In this document: piece after piece, positions 24,101 to 35,399 of the stretch | How the letters are laid out: each line of letters opens with the position of its first letter | Position numbering within the stretch: position 1 is the stretch's first letter | NCBI RefSeq assembly: GCF_030704535.1 | Contig: NC_081818.1 | Span: 28,311,001 to 28,375,000, forward strand | Source: Vitis vinifera | Lineage: Eukaryota; Streptophyta; Magnoliopsida; Vitales; Vitaceae | Length of the DNA: 64,000 bases | Reading direction: 5' to 3' | Notes under the pieces: generated by a model | Told to the model about the DNA's origin: nothing | The model's input: only the letters and a program-made list of their open reading frames with translations | Database searches by the model: none | Program-made: the position numbers and the translations under genes

Positions 24101-27100
24101 TGCTTGGAAAAGAAGAAAGGTGGTTTGGGGGTAAGAAACTTAGCGTTGATGAATAAAGCTCTCTTAGGCAAGTGGAATTGGCGTTTTGCCACTGAAAGAG
24201 AGGTGCTGTGGAAGAAAGTGATCAGTCACAAACATGGTGTAGAGGAGGGGGGTTGGTGTACTCGGGCCGAAAGAGGGAGGCATGGTGTAGGGCTGTGGAA
24301 AGCTATTAGAAAGGAATGGTTGGGTATGTATAGCAGTTTAGCCTTCCGTGTGGGCAATGGTCGAAGAGTGAGATTCTGGAAGGATAAGTGGTGCGGAGAT
24401 GAGCCTCTCTACGAATCCTTCCCCTCTCTTTTTGCCATTTCTCAGGCTAAAGACGCGTGGGTTTCGGAAGTGTGGAACCCAGATGGTGTAGGCGATGGTT
24501 GGACCCCTTTGTTCTCAAGGGCGCTTAATGATTGGGAAATTGAGATGATGGAACAGTTTATGCTTAAAATCCAAGCTTTTAGGGTGCAAAGGGTGAACGA
24601 GGACAAGATAGTGTGGACAACATCTAAAAGTGGTGTTTTCTCAGTCAAGTCGCTCTACGCTATTTTGGAGCCTGGTGGTTCAGCTATGTTCCCTTATGTT
24701 GGTATTTGGAAAGCGAGTGTGCCGCCAAAGGTTGCTTTTTTCGCGTGGGAAGCATCTTGGGGCAAAATCTTAACTCTAGACCAACTTCAGAGGAGGGGCT
24801 ATTCTTTGGCAAATAGGTGTTTTCTTTGTCTTGCTGAAGCAGAAACGGTGGATCATCTTTTACTCCATTGTGTTATGACGAGGACATTGTGGAATCTTCT
24901 TTTTTCTCTCTTTGGTGTGGAGTGGGTTCTCTCTGGTACAGTTAAGGATACTCTCCTGGGGTGGCATGGAGCGTTTGTGGGGAAAATCCGTAAAAAGGCG
25001 TGGCAAATGGCCCCCTTATGTATATTTTGGTCAGTGTGGAAGGAAAGAAATTCGTTGGCTTTTGGGAACAAGGTGTTGTCAATCCAAAGGTTGAAACATT
25101 CTTTTGTATGTAATTTGTGGTCATGGGTGAGGATGTTTATAGTTTTGAGCCCGCGGTCTCTGGTTAGCTTTATTGAGTGGCTAGGCTTTTGTTATAGGTA
25201 GGGGTTTTGGCTCGCTTCCTTGGTGTAGTGTCGAGGGGCTGCTTTTGTATACTCTTTGTATACCTAGAGGACACTAGTTTGGTGTTTCCTCTTTCATTTT
25301 AATATACTTCACTTTACTTATCAAAAAAAAAAAAAAAAATTTGGTTTCTCTTGAGTTTATTTGATACTCTTAAATATCTCTTTCTTCTCAATGGTTCATT
25401 TTATCCAGTGGATTTTGCAACTGAGAGATTCAAATTATTATGCTTTTGCTGATAGGAAGTCATGGAGATGGGCATCCTTCAAACACTGATACACCCCTTG
25501 TTGTTTGGGGAGCAGGCGTTAAACATCCTAGACCAATGTCTGAAAGCAACCATTCTGATTGTGGTTTTCGTTTTGTGGATGAACATATGCATGACACACC
25601 GACACCTATAGAATGGGGTCTGAATGACTTGGAAAGGGTGGATGTTAATCAAGCTGATATTGCACCACTAATGGTTGTACAGTTTGTCTTTCTCAGGTTT
25701 CTTCTTTGAAGCTTAATTATTTACTTAAAAACCTTTTTTATTTTATTTTTCTGGTGTGCTTATTGACTTTTGGCAGTCAACACTTCTTGGTTCTCCATGT
25801 CCTGTTAACTCTGTTGGCAATTTACCCCTCGGCTACATTAACATGACAGAGGTGAGTTCAACCCTTGATCAGTAGTTCACTTCTTAGTTTTAATGAAGGA
25901 TTGCATGTTTTGTCATGGATATTGGAATGCATTTTGTTTTGTTTTCCATTTTATGAATTGAGTTGTTCCAGATTGAGAATGAATGAGTGAAAATATGACA
26001 TCTATTTTGTTTTATTTTTTATGTCCAGGCAGATGAAGTTGAAGCTGTGCTCGCTAATACAAAGCAAGTTCTCAATCAGTTCCTTCGCAAGTCAAGTATC
26101 CTCTTTATATATCAAACTATTTCTTAGTTTTGTGGGCGTTAAGCATTGCTTCCCTTTTTCCCCATTGCTTTCTGTAGAAGATTATTGACTTTCTTCTGCA
26201 TCTCTCTAAATTTATTGAATTACTTTTCCTTGCTCTCTGAAAATGTAACATAGTTGTTCTGTTTTCAAAATTTCAATGGGTACATATTATTTTTTCATGC
26301 TTTTATTTTGTCTATCATCTATTACTTCGATCCTGTTATTCATTTGCCCATTACATAAAAAGGCTGTTATTCATTAGTTACATCTGTCTAAGAATTTCTT
26401 CATCATTTATTATTTTAAACCTTCTGGAGATATGGGGGATAGGAGGGCAAGAAGCAGGGAATAACTTTGCTATTTTCTGTTAATTTTCTTGACAAGCTCA
26501 GAAATAAAGCAGTCAAATTCGTTAAATTTCAAGCCTTTCAAGCCCCTGGCTCATTATTCCTCAGTATTGGATCAAATTGAAGATCTGATATCTGTTAAAG
26601 ACTATGATGCTGCAATGAGAGTAGCTCAAAATCTCAAAAGTTTGGCACTGGAGGGGCTTCATTATTTCCAAACTTACGATTGGTTGATGCTGATGACTGT
26701 AGTTACCCTTGGTTACATTGGATGGATGGTATATCTTGTTCTCCATGTGCTACAAAATTATACCTCCTTGCCAGAAAATATGTTCAGAAAGGAGCAAGCA
26801 GTCCATCTAAGAAATTACACTGGAAAGGTAATGTTCATATCAACTTAAACTCTTGAAATTACATTTGTCCAAAAATAAGAAAAAGAGCAGGAAACCAAAA
26901 GAAAGAAAGAAAGAAAGAAATGAAGAGGGAGAGTGAGATAAGACATGTTAAATATATGAAGTTTGAATGCCACCCCCCCATCTCCCCAATTGTGGTGGCC
27001 TGGTGCTGTGAATGCATGAAGTTCAGGCCTCTTTTGTATTTTTCAATACTTCCTATTTATTTGCATTTTGAACGTGTATCTCTTGAAAACTTTGATATAA

Positions 27101-30100
27101 TAGGAGTTAATTAAGAAACATTTGTCCAAACATATGAAGTTTGAAGCCCTTGTTGCCAGGTGCTTTGAGTTCTGTGGAAACCTGAAGTTAATGCCTCCTT
27201 TGTATTTTTCAATACTCTCTTTTCATTTGCATTGTGAATTTATAGCAATGTAAAAATGAGATACAAATAGGAGTTAATTAAGAATGTAGCTACTTGTGGA
27301 TTCTTGTGGGAATTGGTTGGTAGTTTATTTCCTTCTCCTTGTGTTGCAATCATGTCTGAACCTTTTTGAAAAGGAGTAAGCATGTCATCAGAGAACATTC
27401 AATTGAGAAACAATCCAAGCAAGTAATGTTTATGTTAGTTTAACTTGCGGTAAAATGCAATAACTAATATGGTTAGTAAAAACATTTTTTAAAACGAAAG
27501 GAAATAGGAAACAAATGAAAGAATTAGTTTGAGTTGCTGGACTCTAAACTCTAATCAAAAGTCCCCCTGATTATATATTTGCTGCCTAATGCATCTGTTT
27601 GAACTCTAAACAGAAGTTCTCCTGGCTGATTATGTGCCCCCCCACTATGCGCGTTTTTTTTTTCTATTCCAACTGGGCTAGCTAATGCTATATAACCATT
27701 AAAGCATGCCATCTTGCACTTTATATGTCAGCCTTGCTGATCTATTTTTCTGTTTGTTGGTTGTTCTATTTGTGCCTTATTTGCTTCTTTGTGGTGGGTA
27801 TCTGTCTTCCCCCTCTGTTATGTATGGGTTGATGGATGAGGAATACCACATAAATTTTACTTGGCAAATGACAAATGTTCCAAACATGTTGATGACACTT
27901 ATGATCAAAACAGGTTATAAGTAGTTAGATTTCTTCTTTAACAATTTTTACAACTAGTGTTACACACCACTTGGTCAAAAAAGAAAAAAGAAAAAAGAAA
28001 AAAATGAAAAACTAACATACAAGGAGCGAGAACTGGAGTTTCTTTCAACATCTCCAATCAAGAATTTGGGGAGCTTGCATGTCCCATATCCTCACTCTTC
28101 CTTGTTTATCTTTTGCCTTCTTTTTGAGATGTGAGAGTTTGATCTTTGGGTTCCTTAGGCATATTCCTGGTTAGTTTCCTTTTTAAAGCTTTGTCTATTT
28201 CTGTTAATATGGTCATTTTCCTTCTACTAAATTTCATTTGGAACTCTGAAGCCTCTTGTAGAGCTGAGCCTTGGCATGGCTTGTAACAAATAAGAAAGTT
28301 AATTCCAATAGTGTGCTTCAAAAGAGGAGGCCTTTCAAAGCCCTTTGCCCTGATTGGTGCATTATCTGGTTGAAGAGGGGAGAAACAGTTGACCCTTTTT
28401 TTGGCATTTCTCAGGACTATTGCATAAGCTGTTCAAACTTGCTAGGATTGATTTGGCTTCTCCCAAAAGTGTGATAGAGATGATGGTAATTTCCTTAAGG
28501 GGTTTTGAAGATCTTTTGAGGGGTTGAGTTCCTGGTATGTGGCTAGCCTCACTGTGATTTGGACTATTTGGCAAGAGAGAAAGGTTGGGATATTTTAAGA
28601 CAAGTGAAGATCTACCGGGAACTCTTCAGGACTTGACTTATTGGTATACTTCTACCACTGATGCCTTTGCTAGTATGCCCTTGTTATCATCGGATTGGTA
28701 TCACATTTGTAGAACCAAGAAGTTAGGCAATGACTCAACCTGAGTGGTTTCCACCTCCAGTGAGCTCTATAGAATTTAATTTCGATGGTTGTTCCTTGGG
28801 AAACCTATGACAGTTTAACTGATGACAGCTTGGGATTGGAGGAATGTTAGAAGATAATTGTGTGGTACTCAAAGCACTTTCTAAACCAGTGGAGAGCATA
28901 TATTGGTATTGGTATTGCTACTGCTATTGAGGCAGATATACAACCTCTGTTAGTGGGGTTTATTGCAGCCTAAAGCTTTTATTCTTCAGATTTGTGGGTT
29001 GTTGGTGACTACGCCATTTTCATTTTAGCCTAAAGAAAAGAAGTTTATGGAATGGAAGTATGATGGTGGAACTGTCAAATTTTTTATGTTACTAGACACT
29101 TGAGATGTTCTTTTTCTTGGCTCCATACATTGCTAACCAAGAAGTGGATTTTTTAGCCAAGTGAGGGGCCAAACACTTTTAGCATTCTTTGTCGGGGACT
29201 TTACCCCCTTGAGCTATGATCTGTAGCTTTGGATTGTATTTTTGGTTTCCTTCATAAGTCGTGCTGCTTATTTTGCTCTTTTTTAATGAGATTGACATAT
29301 CGACCCTTTTTTATCAGTTTTTTCATTTTTGTGTAAATCTTGGAAAGAGTCCTATCCTTCTTTAACTTGATGAGATTTAATGTAATGTATTATCTTGTTT
29401 CTAGTGAAGAAAAATAGAAATCCAATGCAATATATTTTCTTGTTTCTGATTCAGAAAAAAAAAGGATAAAAAAAATCCAAGATATTGTATTTGTTTTAAT
29501 TTAGTTAATTTATACATTATATTTTATAAAGCATTGCTCATTCACATCTTTTCAGAGCTCTGTAGCAGGCTTCTTTTTCACTACCACCATTTACTCTCCA
29601 TCATGTGTCATTCATCATCTAATTTCATTGTGTCTAATTATGCATTATATTTCTTATATTTCTTCTTATCTATGACAGGTATATCTTTGTGGATATCTGT
29701 TGATTGGAGTGCTTTGTCTTCTGCTGTTCCTGGAGCACTCTCCTCCCCTTTACCATGCATACACTGCTATGACAGTATTTCTCTGGACACAAATATTTAG
29801 TGAGTATTGGTTTTTGAAAGGATTATGGAGACACTTACGTCGGAGTAAATATGATTATATCATTAAACTCCTTGCAACTTGTGCTGTTTCAATATTCATT
29901 CTTGAATTCCTGGTATGTGGGGATCAAACTTATCAACAATTGTTCTGTGATTATCCATGTTGAAGTGGCTTCTGAGCATCCTAATTTGTCTTAATTGGCA
30001 CATTGTGCAGGTGAACAGCTTCACTGAGAGGAAGCTCTACACTTGGTGCTTTCTAGTAGTGGGAGTTGTTGCTTCTGTTTTTCTTTTTAAATCAATTCCA

Positions 30101-33100
30101 TGGAGATCTGGGATACCAATTTTTGTGTGGGTTGCATGTTGGTTTTTGTCTGTTTTCACTTTGATGCCAGCAGAAATTCCTGATAATAATCAACTAGTGT
30201 AAGTCAATTCACTCAAGTTTGTCCCTCTGTATTCCTTATTTTGATCCCTTGAAATGTCAAAGCTTTTTATAGGACCAGACAGTTATCATGATTGCCATAA
30301 TTGTTAGTGATGTTCCAAATTGTTCAAACTGTCACATAGGGAAGCCAAGGGGTAATTAAAAAATGTCTGGCTGTCCCAAATTTTATTACTTAAAAGCCAT
30401 AAGAAGAGGAAATATCATCAAATAACTTCATGATATTAAAATAAATGCTCTCCCTGTTGTGAATACTCAAATTCATCCTTTTCCCCAAAAAATTATAACA
30501 TTTGTTAAGGTCATATGCTCAATCATTGACAAGGAACCTCTTCCATTTAGTGAGTCCTTTTTTATTTTTATTTTTATTTTTATGGTTGAATTGCTGTGGA
30601 AAATATAGGACGAGAAGTTAAAATTCTCTCTTATATAAATTACGTGTGTGGGATTAAGCTACACTATGTTAGTGCCTTTGTGGATGAATGTCTGATTAGT
30701 TAATTGCTTTACATTTGCAAAAGATGATTGTACATTGTGTTTGAAACTACATTTAGTTTGCCTCCTCTTTCTCATGGAGTATCTGGCCTTCCTAGTTTAA
30801 AACTGAAGTTTATTTATATATAACACTATTATATCATTAACAGGATTATAAAATTGTAGCATCAATTGAGGATATTGGTTCAATTGGTTGTTATGTGTGA
30901 GTTGATCATGACTTGTGAGTTAACAATTATTTTTGTGTAGGATTGCAAGTGGAATTATGATTATCATGATAGGAATAGCTGCAAGGATACTGGATATGCA
31001 TACTGAAAGGAATAAATATTGGCTATGCATCCTTAGTCATGATAGGCAGAAACACCGGTTCCCCATGCTCTTCCACTTACAGGTGCAGAATATGTCTTTT
31101 ACTCTCCAGATATTAGAATCTTAAAAATTTTTGCTACTAAACAATCTGAAATTAGTATTTTCATTACATTAAAATTAGGCACTTTTGGTTGGGTTGTCAT
31201 CATTGATGGTGTCATTATCAACGTCTCACAGAACTCAAAAGCAAGAACTGCTTCCAGCGCACCAGTTGATTAACTGGTCTATTGCTGGTATACTTTTGGC
31301 ATATCCCTTTTTTCTGCTTTGTTTTACCAATGCTATTCAGGGCTTTCCTATACAGTTTAGATTATCAAATGATTTATTTTTCTCTTTCTCCTCTTTTTTT
31401 TTTTTTTTCAATAATTAACTAAAATACTCAAAATGTTCATTTCATTTTATATGGTACTAACTTTTTTTTATTTTTTTTTGTACTGTACCAACTGGCACTG
31501 ATAATTAGCATACCGTTTCTTTGTGTTAACCATGTGCTTACTGATAGAACATTGCTTTGATTGATTGAGTGCACTGTAAGTGACTAATATTGTTAAGAAA
31601 CCTTATCTGCAAAAATGGCATTTCATACTGGAAGAGAAATTATTTAAGCTAAAAATGGAAATGAGAACTACATCTTCAGAAAAATTTCATATCAAGCTTA
31701 CAATGTATTGTCTGACTACATTTTGTACATTGATCATTAGGCCTATAGCACTACAACTGCACAAACATAGCATATTTCTAGATTGAATATAATCACACAC
31801 ATGTAATTCAAGTACCTGAATCATTAGTCTGTTTCTTTGTTATTTATAAGCATTGCTGATTTTTATTTTGACAAACATGCATTAATTTTTTTTTTTTTTT
31901 GGGTAGAGATGCTCATTGTTTCTGTATGTTTACTCTTTCCTTTTTGAACCTTGTATGATTCAATGCCGAGTTTCATCAGCTTGAAACAGTCATGGCTGCA
32001 TGTTTGTTTATTTATTTATACTATTTATGATTTTAATAAGGATACATGTCTAACTTATCCTGTTAATTTGTTTTTCAGGTTTCTCGATGGTTCTCCCTTT
32101 GTTTTCAGCAAGTGGCCTCTTGTCCCGACTGACTTCTATATTTCTTGGCTTTGCACCCACATTCCTACTTCTATCAATTGGGTATCTCTAATTTCTAGAT
32201 CACTGTGATGCTATTACTGGTTTAACAATTAGTGGACATGCAGAATGTTCAGATACAAATAAATGACATCCTTTTGGTAAAACTCATGCAGATACGAAGC
32301 TGTCTTCTATGGTGCACTTGCTCTTGTACTTATGGCATGGATGCTATTTGAAAATACACTTCTCTATTTAAGTAAGGTGAAAATGTCCTCTGCTTCCATG
32401 AAAAATATGGAGGGTAAAGTCATCCTTGACAATGATGATAGATGCTTGCAGTTGTTTGATGTGAGAATCCCATTGATCTTTGTAAGTCACATCCTGCTCC
32501 CCCTTTTCTAGTCTGTGATCAGTTAATGAACTTCATCTTGTTCATGCTTTCCCCCCATCGGATTAGTAACAAAAACACCAGCATGAAGTACTAGGGTCTA
32601 TGTCTGGATTTTAGCTCATACACCTCAGTTATATCTACTGTACCATGACTTAAAATCTGTTCATTTTTATTTTATTTTTTTTTATCTCAATTTCCATTTT
32701 TTCTTTTAGCAGAAGAGTTCATTTTCTTATTTGACATATTTGGTTTTTGAACTTCTCTTTTAGAGCTTTCTTACATCAAATACTAACTGAACTGATGGAG
32801 GGGATCATAGTTTTAAATGGTGCAAGGCGCACCTAAGACTCAAAAGTCTTCTATAGTTTAGGCGCAAGGTGCAACACCAAGTGCACATGTGAGTGAAGCG
32901 AAATCTAACTTAGGATGCATATAAATTAATATATGATCCAAAATCTAATCCAATCAATAAAAAATTTAAGATTCCAAATATTTTAAAAAAGTGTTGAGCA
33001 AAAGAGGTAATAAAATTCTATAAATTTCAATATATAATTAGAAATTTAAAAAATAAAGGTGTTTAAAAAGGAAAAATAAAGTAGATAAGTTGTGCCTCTT

Positions 33101-35399
33101 GAACAAGGCACATGTCTTGGCAAGCAAGGCCCTATAACTAGTGAGTGGTTGCACTTTGGGCCCATGCGTGCTTTAAGTGCACCTGTTAAAACTATGTGGG
33201 GGGGATTTGAGATTCAGGACCAGCATTGTATTTACAATCTGAATACAAGTCCATTATTAATTGCATTTATGATGATCATTTTAACCTCCACAAACAAGTG
33301 CCTCTTCATGAATTTCTACAGTATTCGGGGGATTTGAGGCTCAGGACCAGCATTTTATTTACAATCTGAAAAAAGGTTCATCATTAATTGCATTTATGAT
33401 GATCATTTTAACCTCCACACACAAGTGCCTCTTCGTGAATTTCTACAGTATTTTGCTGAAATCACAATATGCACCACCATTGACAAATTTGTGTAAAGGT
33501 CTAATTATGTAAATAAGTTGAATAACTTATTTTAAAACTGTATTGAAAGTTCACATAGTCATGACATCTATACAGCTCTAATGGCCTTTTTCCCTCTGTA
33601 GATGGTCTTATTTAATGTTGCATTTTTTGGAACGGGTAACTTTGCAAGTATTGCAAGTTTTGAGATTTCCTCTGTTTATCGGTTCATCACAATCTTCAGT
33701 GTAAGTAAAGGTTAAACATCTGAAGATAATTTTTTGTCCTTGTTTGACATCTAGTGCTGATCTGACACTATTACTTCTGATTGCAGCCATTTCTGATGGC
33801 AGCCCTACTTATTTTCAAGTTGTTTATACCATTCATGCTTGTCATGTAAGTGAAATTACAATGTTTATTATATCTCATAGCCATTAGCTAGCTATATATC
33901 TTGAAGATTATTCTTCTGTTTGAAGACTCATAATCTGTTATGACATTTTGATTCAGGCATAGATTTCAAATTTTTGAAGTTGACTTATAGAATCTACATA
34001 TTATTATGAGAACTGCATTAGATCCAATTCTTTTTCTCATTATTTTACATTGTTTGTGATTCTGCACTAACATGGGTGTATTTTATGCCCATGTTATGTG
34101 CTGTTATATTCACTTATGTTCTTATTTTGGACATTTAAAAATAGCAGTTTTCATATTTTCCATGTGGTAAATTTGAATGCAGATGCGTGTTTAGTGCAAT
34201 AACCAAACTAATTCAAATTCCACGGTTGGGATGCTATTTCCTCGTTATACTATTTTCAGATGTGATGACTATCCACTTCTTCTTCCTGGTAAGTTCACTG
34301 TATTCTCCATGGGTACTTTTATTTCTCTGCATTCTTATTTCTTCCTTAATTTGAATGAAACCTTGGTCTCATGGTTCCTTTTCCCAATCATACTAAAAGG
34401 GCTTTGCAACAGTTCCATTTTATAGCTCACATAGATAAACTGACCTAGTTTTCAACAATTGTGGTTAAAAGATGTGAAATCTTCATTCTTTGTATCTATA
34501 AGCGTGTGATTGTTCTGCATATTCTTTTTGTTGTGAAAACCCAAATGTGTTTGATTGACACTTGTTTTTTTGCATGAGTATGTTATATGGCCTTGTATTC
34601 ACTTCCTCGGCAAAGTCTATTCTTTTAAATATTTCATTTTGCTTCTACAAAAATCTCACAGGCTCTTCCAATTTTAAAGCAAGCTCACCTTTTTGAATTT
34701 GATGGCATCAAACAAAATGGTGCTTCTCTAATTTTTTTTGGCCCAAAATAATCTTGCAAACAAATCCTCTTTCCTTTTAACAGAGATTTCATTCAAGTTT
34801 GAGGGAATCTAGCATGTGGCTGTGGTTTCCAAAGAATGCCAGTAGCATTCTCTGGGGTCATCTCAACTCAAACCTACTGAAATCTAAAAAACAACTATTT
34901 TTATGGTGCAAACTCACCAAATCGTCCACTTATTGTGTGGGTTTAGATCAGCCATTATAACATTGTTCCACCAAAGTTTCTTGTAAATACAAGTGAATAT
35001 CAGAAATCAAGCTTGTAATTTTTATTTCTCATATTTTTTGGGAAGTGGGATGTTTGGGTCATAAAAGAGTCTTTAGCCTTTGTGGATCATGCTTTGATTC
35101 CTAAAGCTGCCACCAAATAGTTGGCAATAGGATTATTGACTGGTTGGTTTGGGGTTAGCTGAGTGGAAATATGAACACATGCATCTTATTACATGTTTCT
35201 GAAAGCTTGCTGATAACATTATGATGGGTAACAGGTTCGAAATACGGGAAGCTGGATGGAAATTGGTAACAGCATCAGCCATTTTGGAATCGTTAGCGCA
35301 CAAGTTGTGTTTGTGCTATTGCTTTTTGCCCTCACAAACATATACACAAGAGACATTCAGACCAGATCTGTTCTACCATCCTCTAGGAAAGCATTGTAG
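15111..35399 (+). CDS. PIGN: GPI ethanolamine phosphate transferase 1 (PIG-N/MCD4)
   Basis: Eighteen exons give 986 aa: 15111-15348, 15737-15928, 16079-16234, 18130-18423, 25456-25673, 25777-25851, 26029-26095, 26502-26827, 29679-29912, 30011-30198, 30941-31082, 31179-31287, 32079-32181, 32292-32481, 33602-33700, 33787-33845, 34183-34288, 35235-35399. All join in frame at GT-AG sites. The enzyme adds ethanolamine phosphate to the first mannose of GPI anchors in the ER. After an N-terminal membrane anchor ([13 protein letters not shown]) comes a luminal alkaline-phosphatase-like domain with ADGLRADKF at 80-88, [15 protein letters not shown], and the metal-site block [18 protein letters not shown] around 283-300. 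The C-terminal half is a chain of membrane helices (PigN domain). The length is close to other plant PIG-N proteins. Intron 4 holds a 6-kb LINE on the same strand but all splice sites are kept, so the gene should be functional. The last exon and 3' flank are duplicated at 48267 and 60135. Confidence 0.94.
16235..18129. other. PIG-N intron 3
   Basis: About 1.9 kb of AT-rich intron. It contains the 29-bp tandem repeat at 16838 and a (CT)n microsatellite at 17513-17534. No nested gene or coding transposon remnant was recognised. Confidence 0.8.
16838..16895. repeat. 29-bp tandem duplication in PIG-N intron 3
   Basis: Two perfect adjacent copies of a 29-bp unit containing AAGCATTGTTTTCAAATTC. 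Confidence 0.85.
18567..18675. repeat. 54-bp tandem duplication in PIG-N intron 4
   Basis: Two nearly identical adjacent units, each starting CATTTGATGAT and ending GACCAGACAA. They differ by one substitution and one T of a T-run. Confidence 0.85.
19272..19287 (+). repeat. LINE target-site duplication, left copy
   Basis: AATTTGGTTTCTCTTG, repeated perfectly at 25338-25353 after the A-tail. The first two A's of the right copy could belong to the tail, so the certain length is 14-16 bp. Confidence 0.92.
19305..21548 (+). pseudogene. LINE ORF1 protein (DUF4283-like), one internal stop
   Basis: One frame runs from ATG 19305 to TGA 21546-21548, interrupted only by TAG at 20544-20546. The first part (413 aa) contains a DUF4283-like region with [18 protein letters not shown] near 243-260, then [23 protein letters not shown] and [12 protein letters not shown]; this is the usual ORF1 domain of plant L1 elements. 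The second part (20589 onward) is a low-complexity, Gly/Ser/Glu-rich C-terminus. ORF1 proteins bind the element RNA. With the stop, a truncated ORF1 protein of 413 aa would be made and the linked ORF2 would lose its normal upstream frame. Confidence 0.85.
21545..25201 (+). CDS. LINE ORF2: endonuclease, reverse transcriptase, zf-RVT
   Basis: It encodes 1218 aa with no stop or frameshift. Its ATG overlaps the ORF1 stop as ATGA (21545-21548), the arrangement used for termination-reinitiation. The N-terminal APE-type endonuclease shows [24 protein letters not shown] and SDHFPIL (residues 1 to about 230). The RT shows [38 protein letters not shown] near 580, [15 protein letters not shown] and the catalytic [10 protein letters not shown] near 690. 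The C-terminus has the plant LINE zf-RVT domain ([10 protein letters not shown], then [11 protein letters not shown], then [18 protein letters not shown], about 1030-1115). All catalytic motifs are present, so the protein could be active. Confidence 0.95.
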   Translation: MKIRILSWNVRGANDRDKRRIIKSVIKSQRVDVVCLQETKIKEMSTGLVRSLGVGRNIEWRAVNSRGAAGGILVFWDNRVVELVGWEQGVFSISCRFKNCVDGVVWVFTGVYGPVCSGDREEFWEELGSVKGLWRDPWCVGGDFNLVRFPEERSRRGGLTASMRRFSEVVEDLELRDYPLRGGPFTWRGGLNNRVQSRLDRFLVTDNWDNMFNGAVQGILPRPVSDHFPILLEGGGLKRGPSPFRFENMWLEEGGFKDKLKTWWGSLKFTGSASYILDAKLRALKNILKIWNKEEFGLVEDKKGEALKQVEYWDEKEKYDVLNMEDCEARNGAREAYKSWVIKEEIFWRQKSRELWLKEGDNNTRFFHRMANAHCRRNWLSKLKVNGCWHSEENNLRNSVVGAFQELYQEEEGWRPSVDGISFMRLDISEAEGLEIPFVEEEVLAALTDLGKDKAPGPDGFTMAFWLYGWDVVKFEIMGFFREFHERGRFVKSLNATFLVLVPKKGGAEDLKDFRPISLVGSLYKLLAKVLANRLKKVMGKVISEPQNAFVEGRQILDAVLIANEAVDSRLKSNQGGVMCKLDIEKAFDHVGWKFLLTVLKQMGFGQRWIMWIEWCISTVRYSVLINGSPSGFFQSSRGLRQGDPLSPYLFVIAMEVFSCLMRRAISGGFLSGWRIRGRGGEGIMISHLLFADDTLVFCEESQDQLTYLSWLLMWFEACSGLKVNLEKSELIPVGRVTDIEDLALELGCKVGGLPSRYLGLPLGAPFKSEVVWDCVEERFRKRLAMWKRQYISKGGRLTLIRSTLSSLPVYFMSLFLLPRKVRMRLEKIQRDFLWGGGALEQRPHLVRWTLVCLEKKKGGLGVRNLALMNKALLGKWNWRFATEREVLWKKVISHKHGVEEGGWCTRAERGRHGVGLWKAIRKEWLGMYSSLAFRVGNGRRVRFWKDKWCGDEPLYESFPSLFAISQAKDAWVSEVWNPDGVGDGWTPLFSRALNDWEIEMMEQFMLKIQAFRVQRVNEDKIVWTTSKSGVFSVKSLYAILEPGGSAMFPYVGIWKASVPPKVAFFAWEASWGKILTLDQLQRRGYSLANRCFLCLAEAETVDHLLLHCVMTRTLWNLLFSLFGVEWVLSGTVKDTLLGWHGAFVGKIRKKAWQMAPLCIFWSVWKERNSLAFGNKVLSIQRLKHSFVCNLWSWVRMFIVLSPRSLVSFIEWLGFCYR
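25338..25353 (+). repeat. LINE target-site duplication, right copy
   Basis: AATTTGGTTTCTCTTG, identical to 19272-19287. Confidence 0.92.
26828..28129. other. PIG-N intron 8, first part
   Basis: It contains a short (GAAA)n run at about 26901-26920 and a diverged tandem duplication at 26948-27290. The rest is unremarkable AT-rich intron. Confidence 0.6.
26948..27290. repeat. diverged tandem duplication (about 175 bp units) in PIG-N intron 8
   Basis: The two units share ATATGAAGTTTGAA, then CTTTTGTATTTTTCAATACT, then TTTGCATT and ATAGGAGTTAATTAAGAA in the same order at similar spacing. Substitutions and small indels indicate an older duplication. Confidence 0.65.
28130..29310 (+). mobile_element. 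degenerate LINE remnant (RNase H region) in PIG-N intron 8
   Basis: Broken coding traces of the C-terminus of a plant LINE with an RNase H domain appear in order: TIWQER-like at about 28560; [12 protein letters not shown] near 28760; [18 protein letters not shown] near 28830-28880; [11 protein letters not shown] near 29130; then a UTR-like tail. Frameshifts and stops are frequent. The family differs from the intact LINE at 19288, which ends with zf-RVT and no RNase H. Boundaries are approximate. Confidence 0.6.
31288..32078. other. PIG-N intron 12
   Basis: About 0.8 kb, T-rich. Nothing recognised inside. Confidence 0.7.
32806..33196. mobile_element. non-coding inverted-terminal-repeat element in PIG-N intron 14
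   Basis: The left end CATAGTTTTAAATGGTGCA and the reverse complement of the right end, CATAGTTTTAACAGGTGCA, match at 17 of 19 positions, forming terminal inverted repeats about 390 bp apart. The interior has GCGC/GGCGCA-rich ends and an AT-rich middle and no coding capacity. This is MITE-like structure. No clear target-site duplication was found, so the superfamily is open. Confidence 0.6.
33201..33452. repeat. 126-bp tandem duplication in PIG-N intron 14
   Basis: Two adjacent units starting GGGGATTTGAG and ending CTACAGTATT, with a handful of differences. It lies directly next to the inverted-repeat element at 32806. Confidence 0.9.
34289..35234. other. PIG-N intron 17
   Basis: About 0.95 kb, with no recognised element. 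Confidence 0.7.

Larger units (their letters stand above)
19288..25337 (+). mobile_element. L1-type non-LTR retrotransposon (LINE) in PIG-N intron 4
   Basis: This is a 6.05-kb element with two ORFs, a 3' UTR (25202-25322) and an A-tail, bounded by a perfect 16-bp target-site duplication. The tail is preceded by TTTACTTATC. It is inserted in the same direction as PIG-N. ORF2 is uninterrupted; ORF1 has one stop. Only 17 bp precede the ORF1 ATG, so the element is either lightly 5'-truncated or has a very short 5' UTR. The intact target-site copies and intact ORF2 indicate a recent insertion. Base composition is G-rich on the sense strand, unlike the AT-rich intron around it. Confidence 0.96.
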
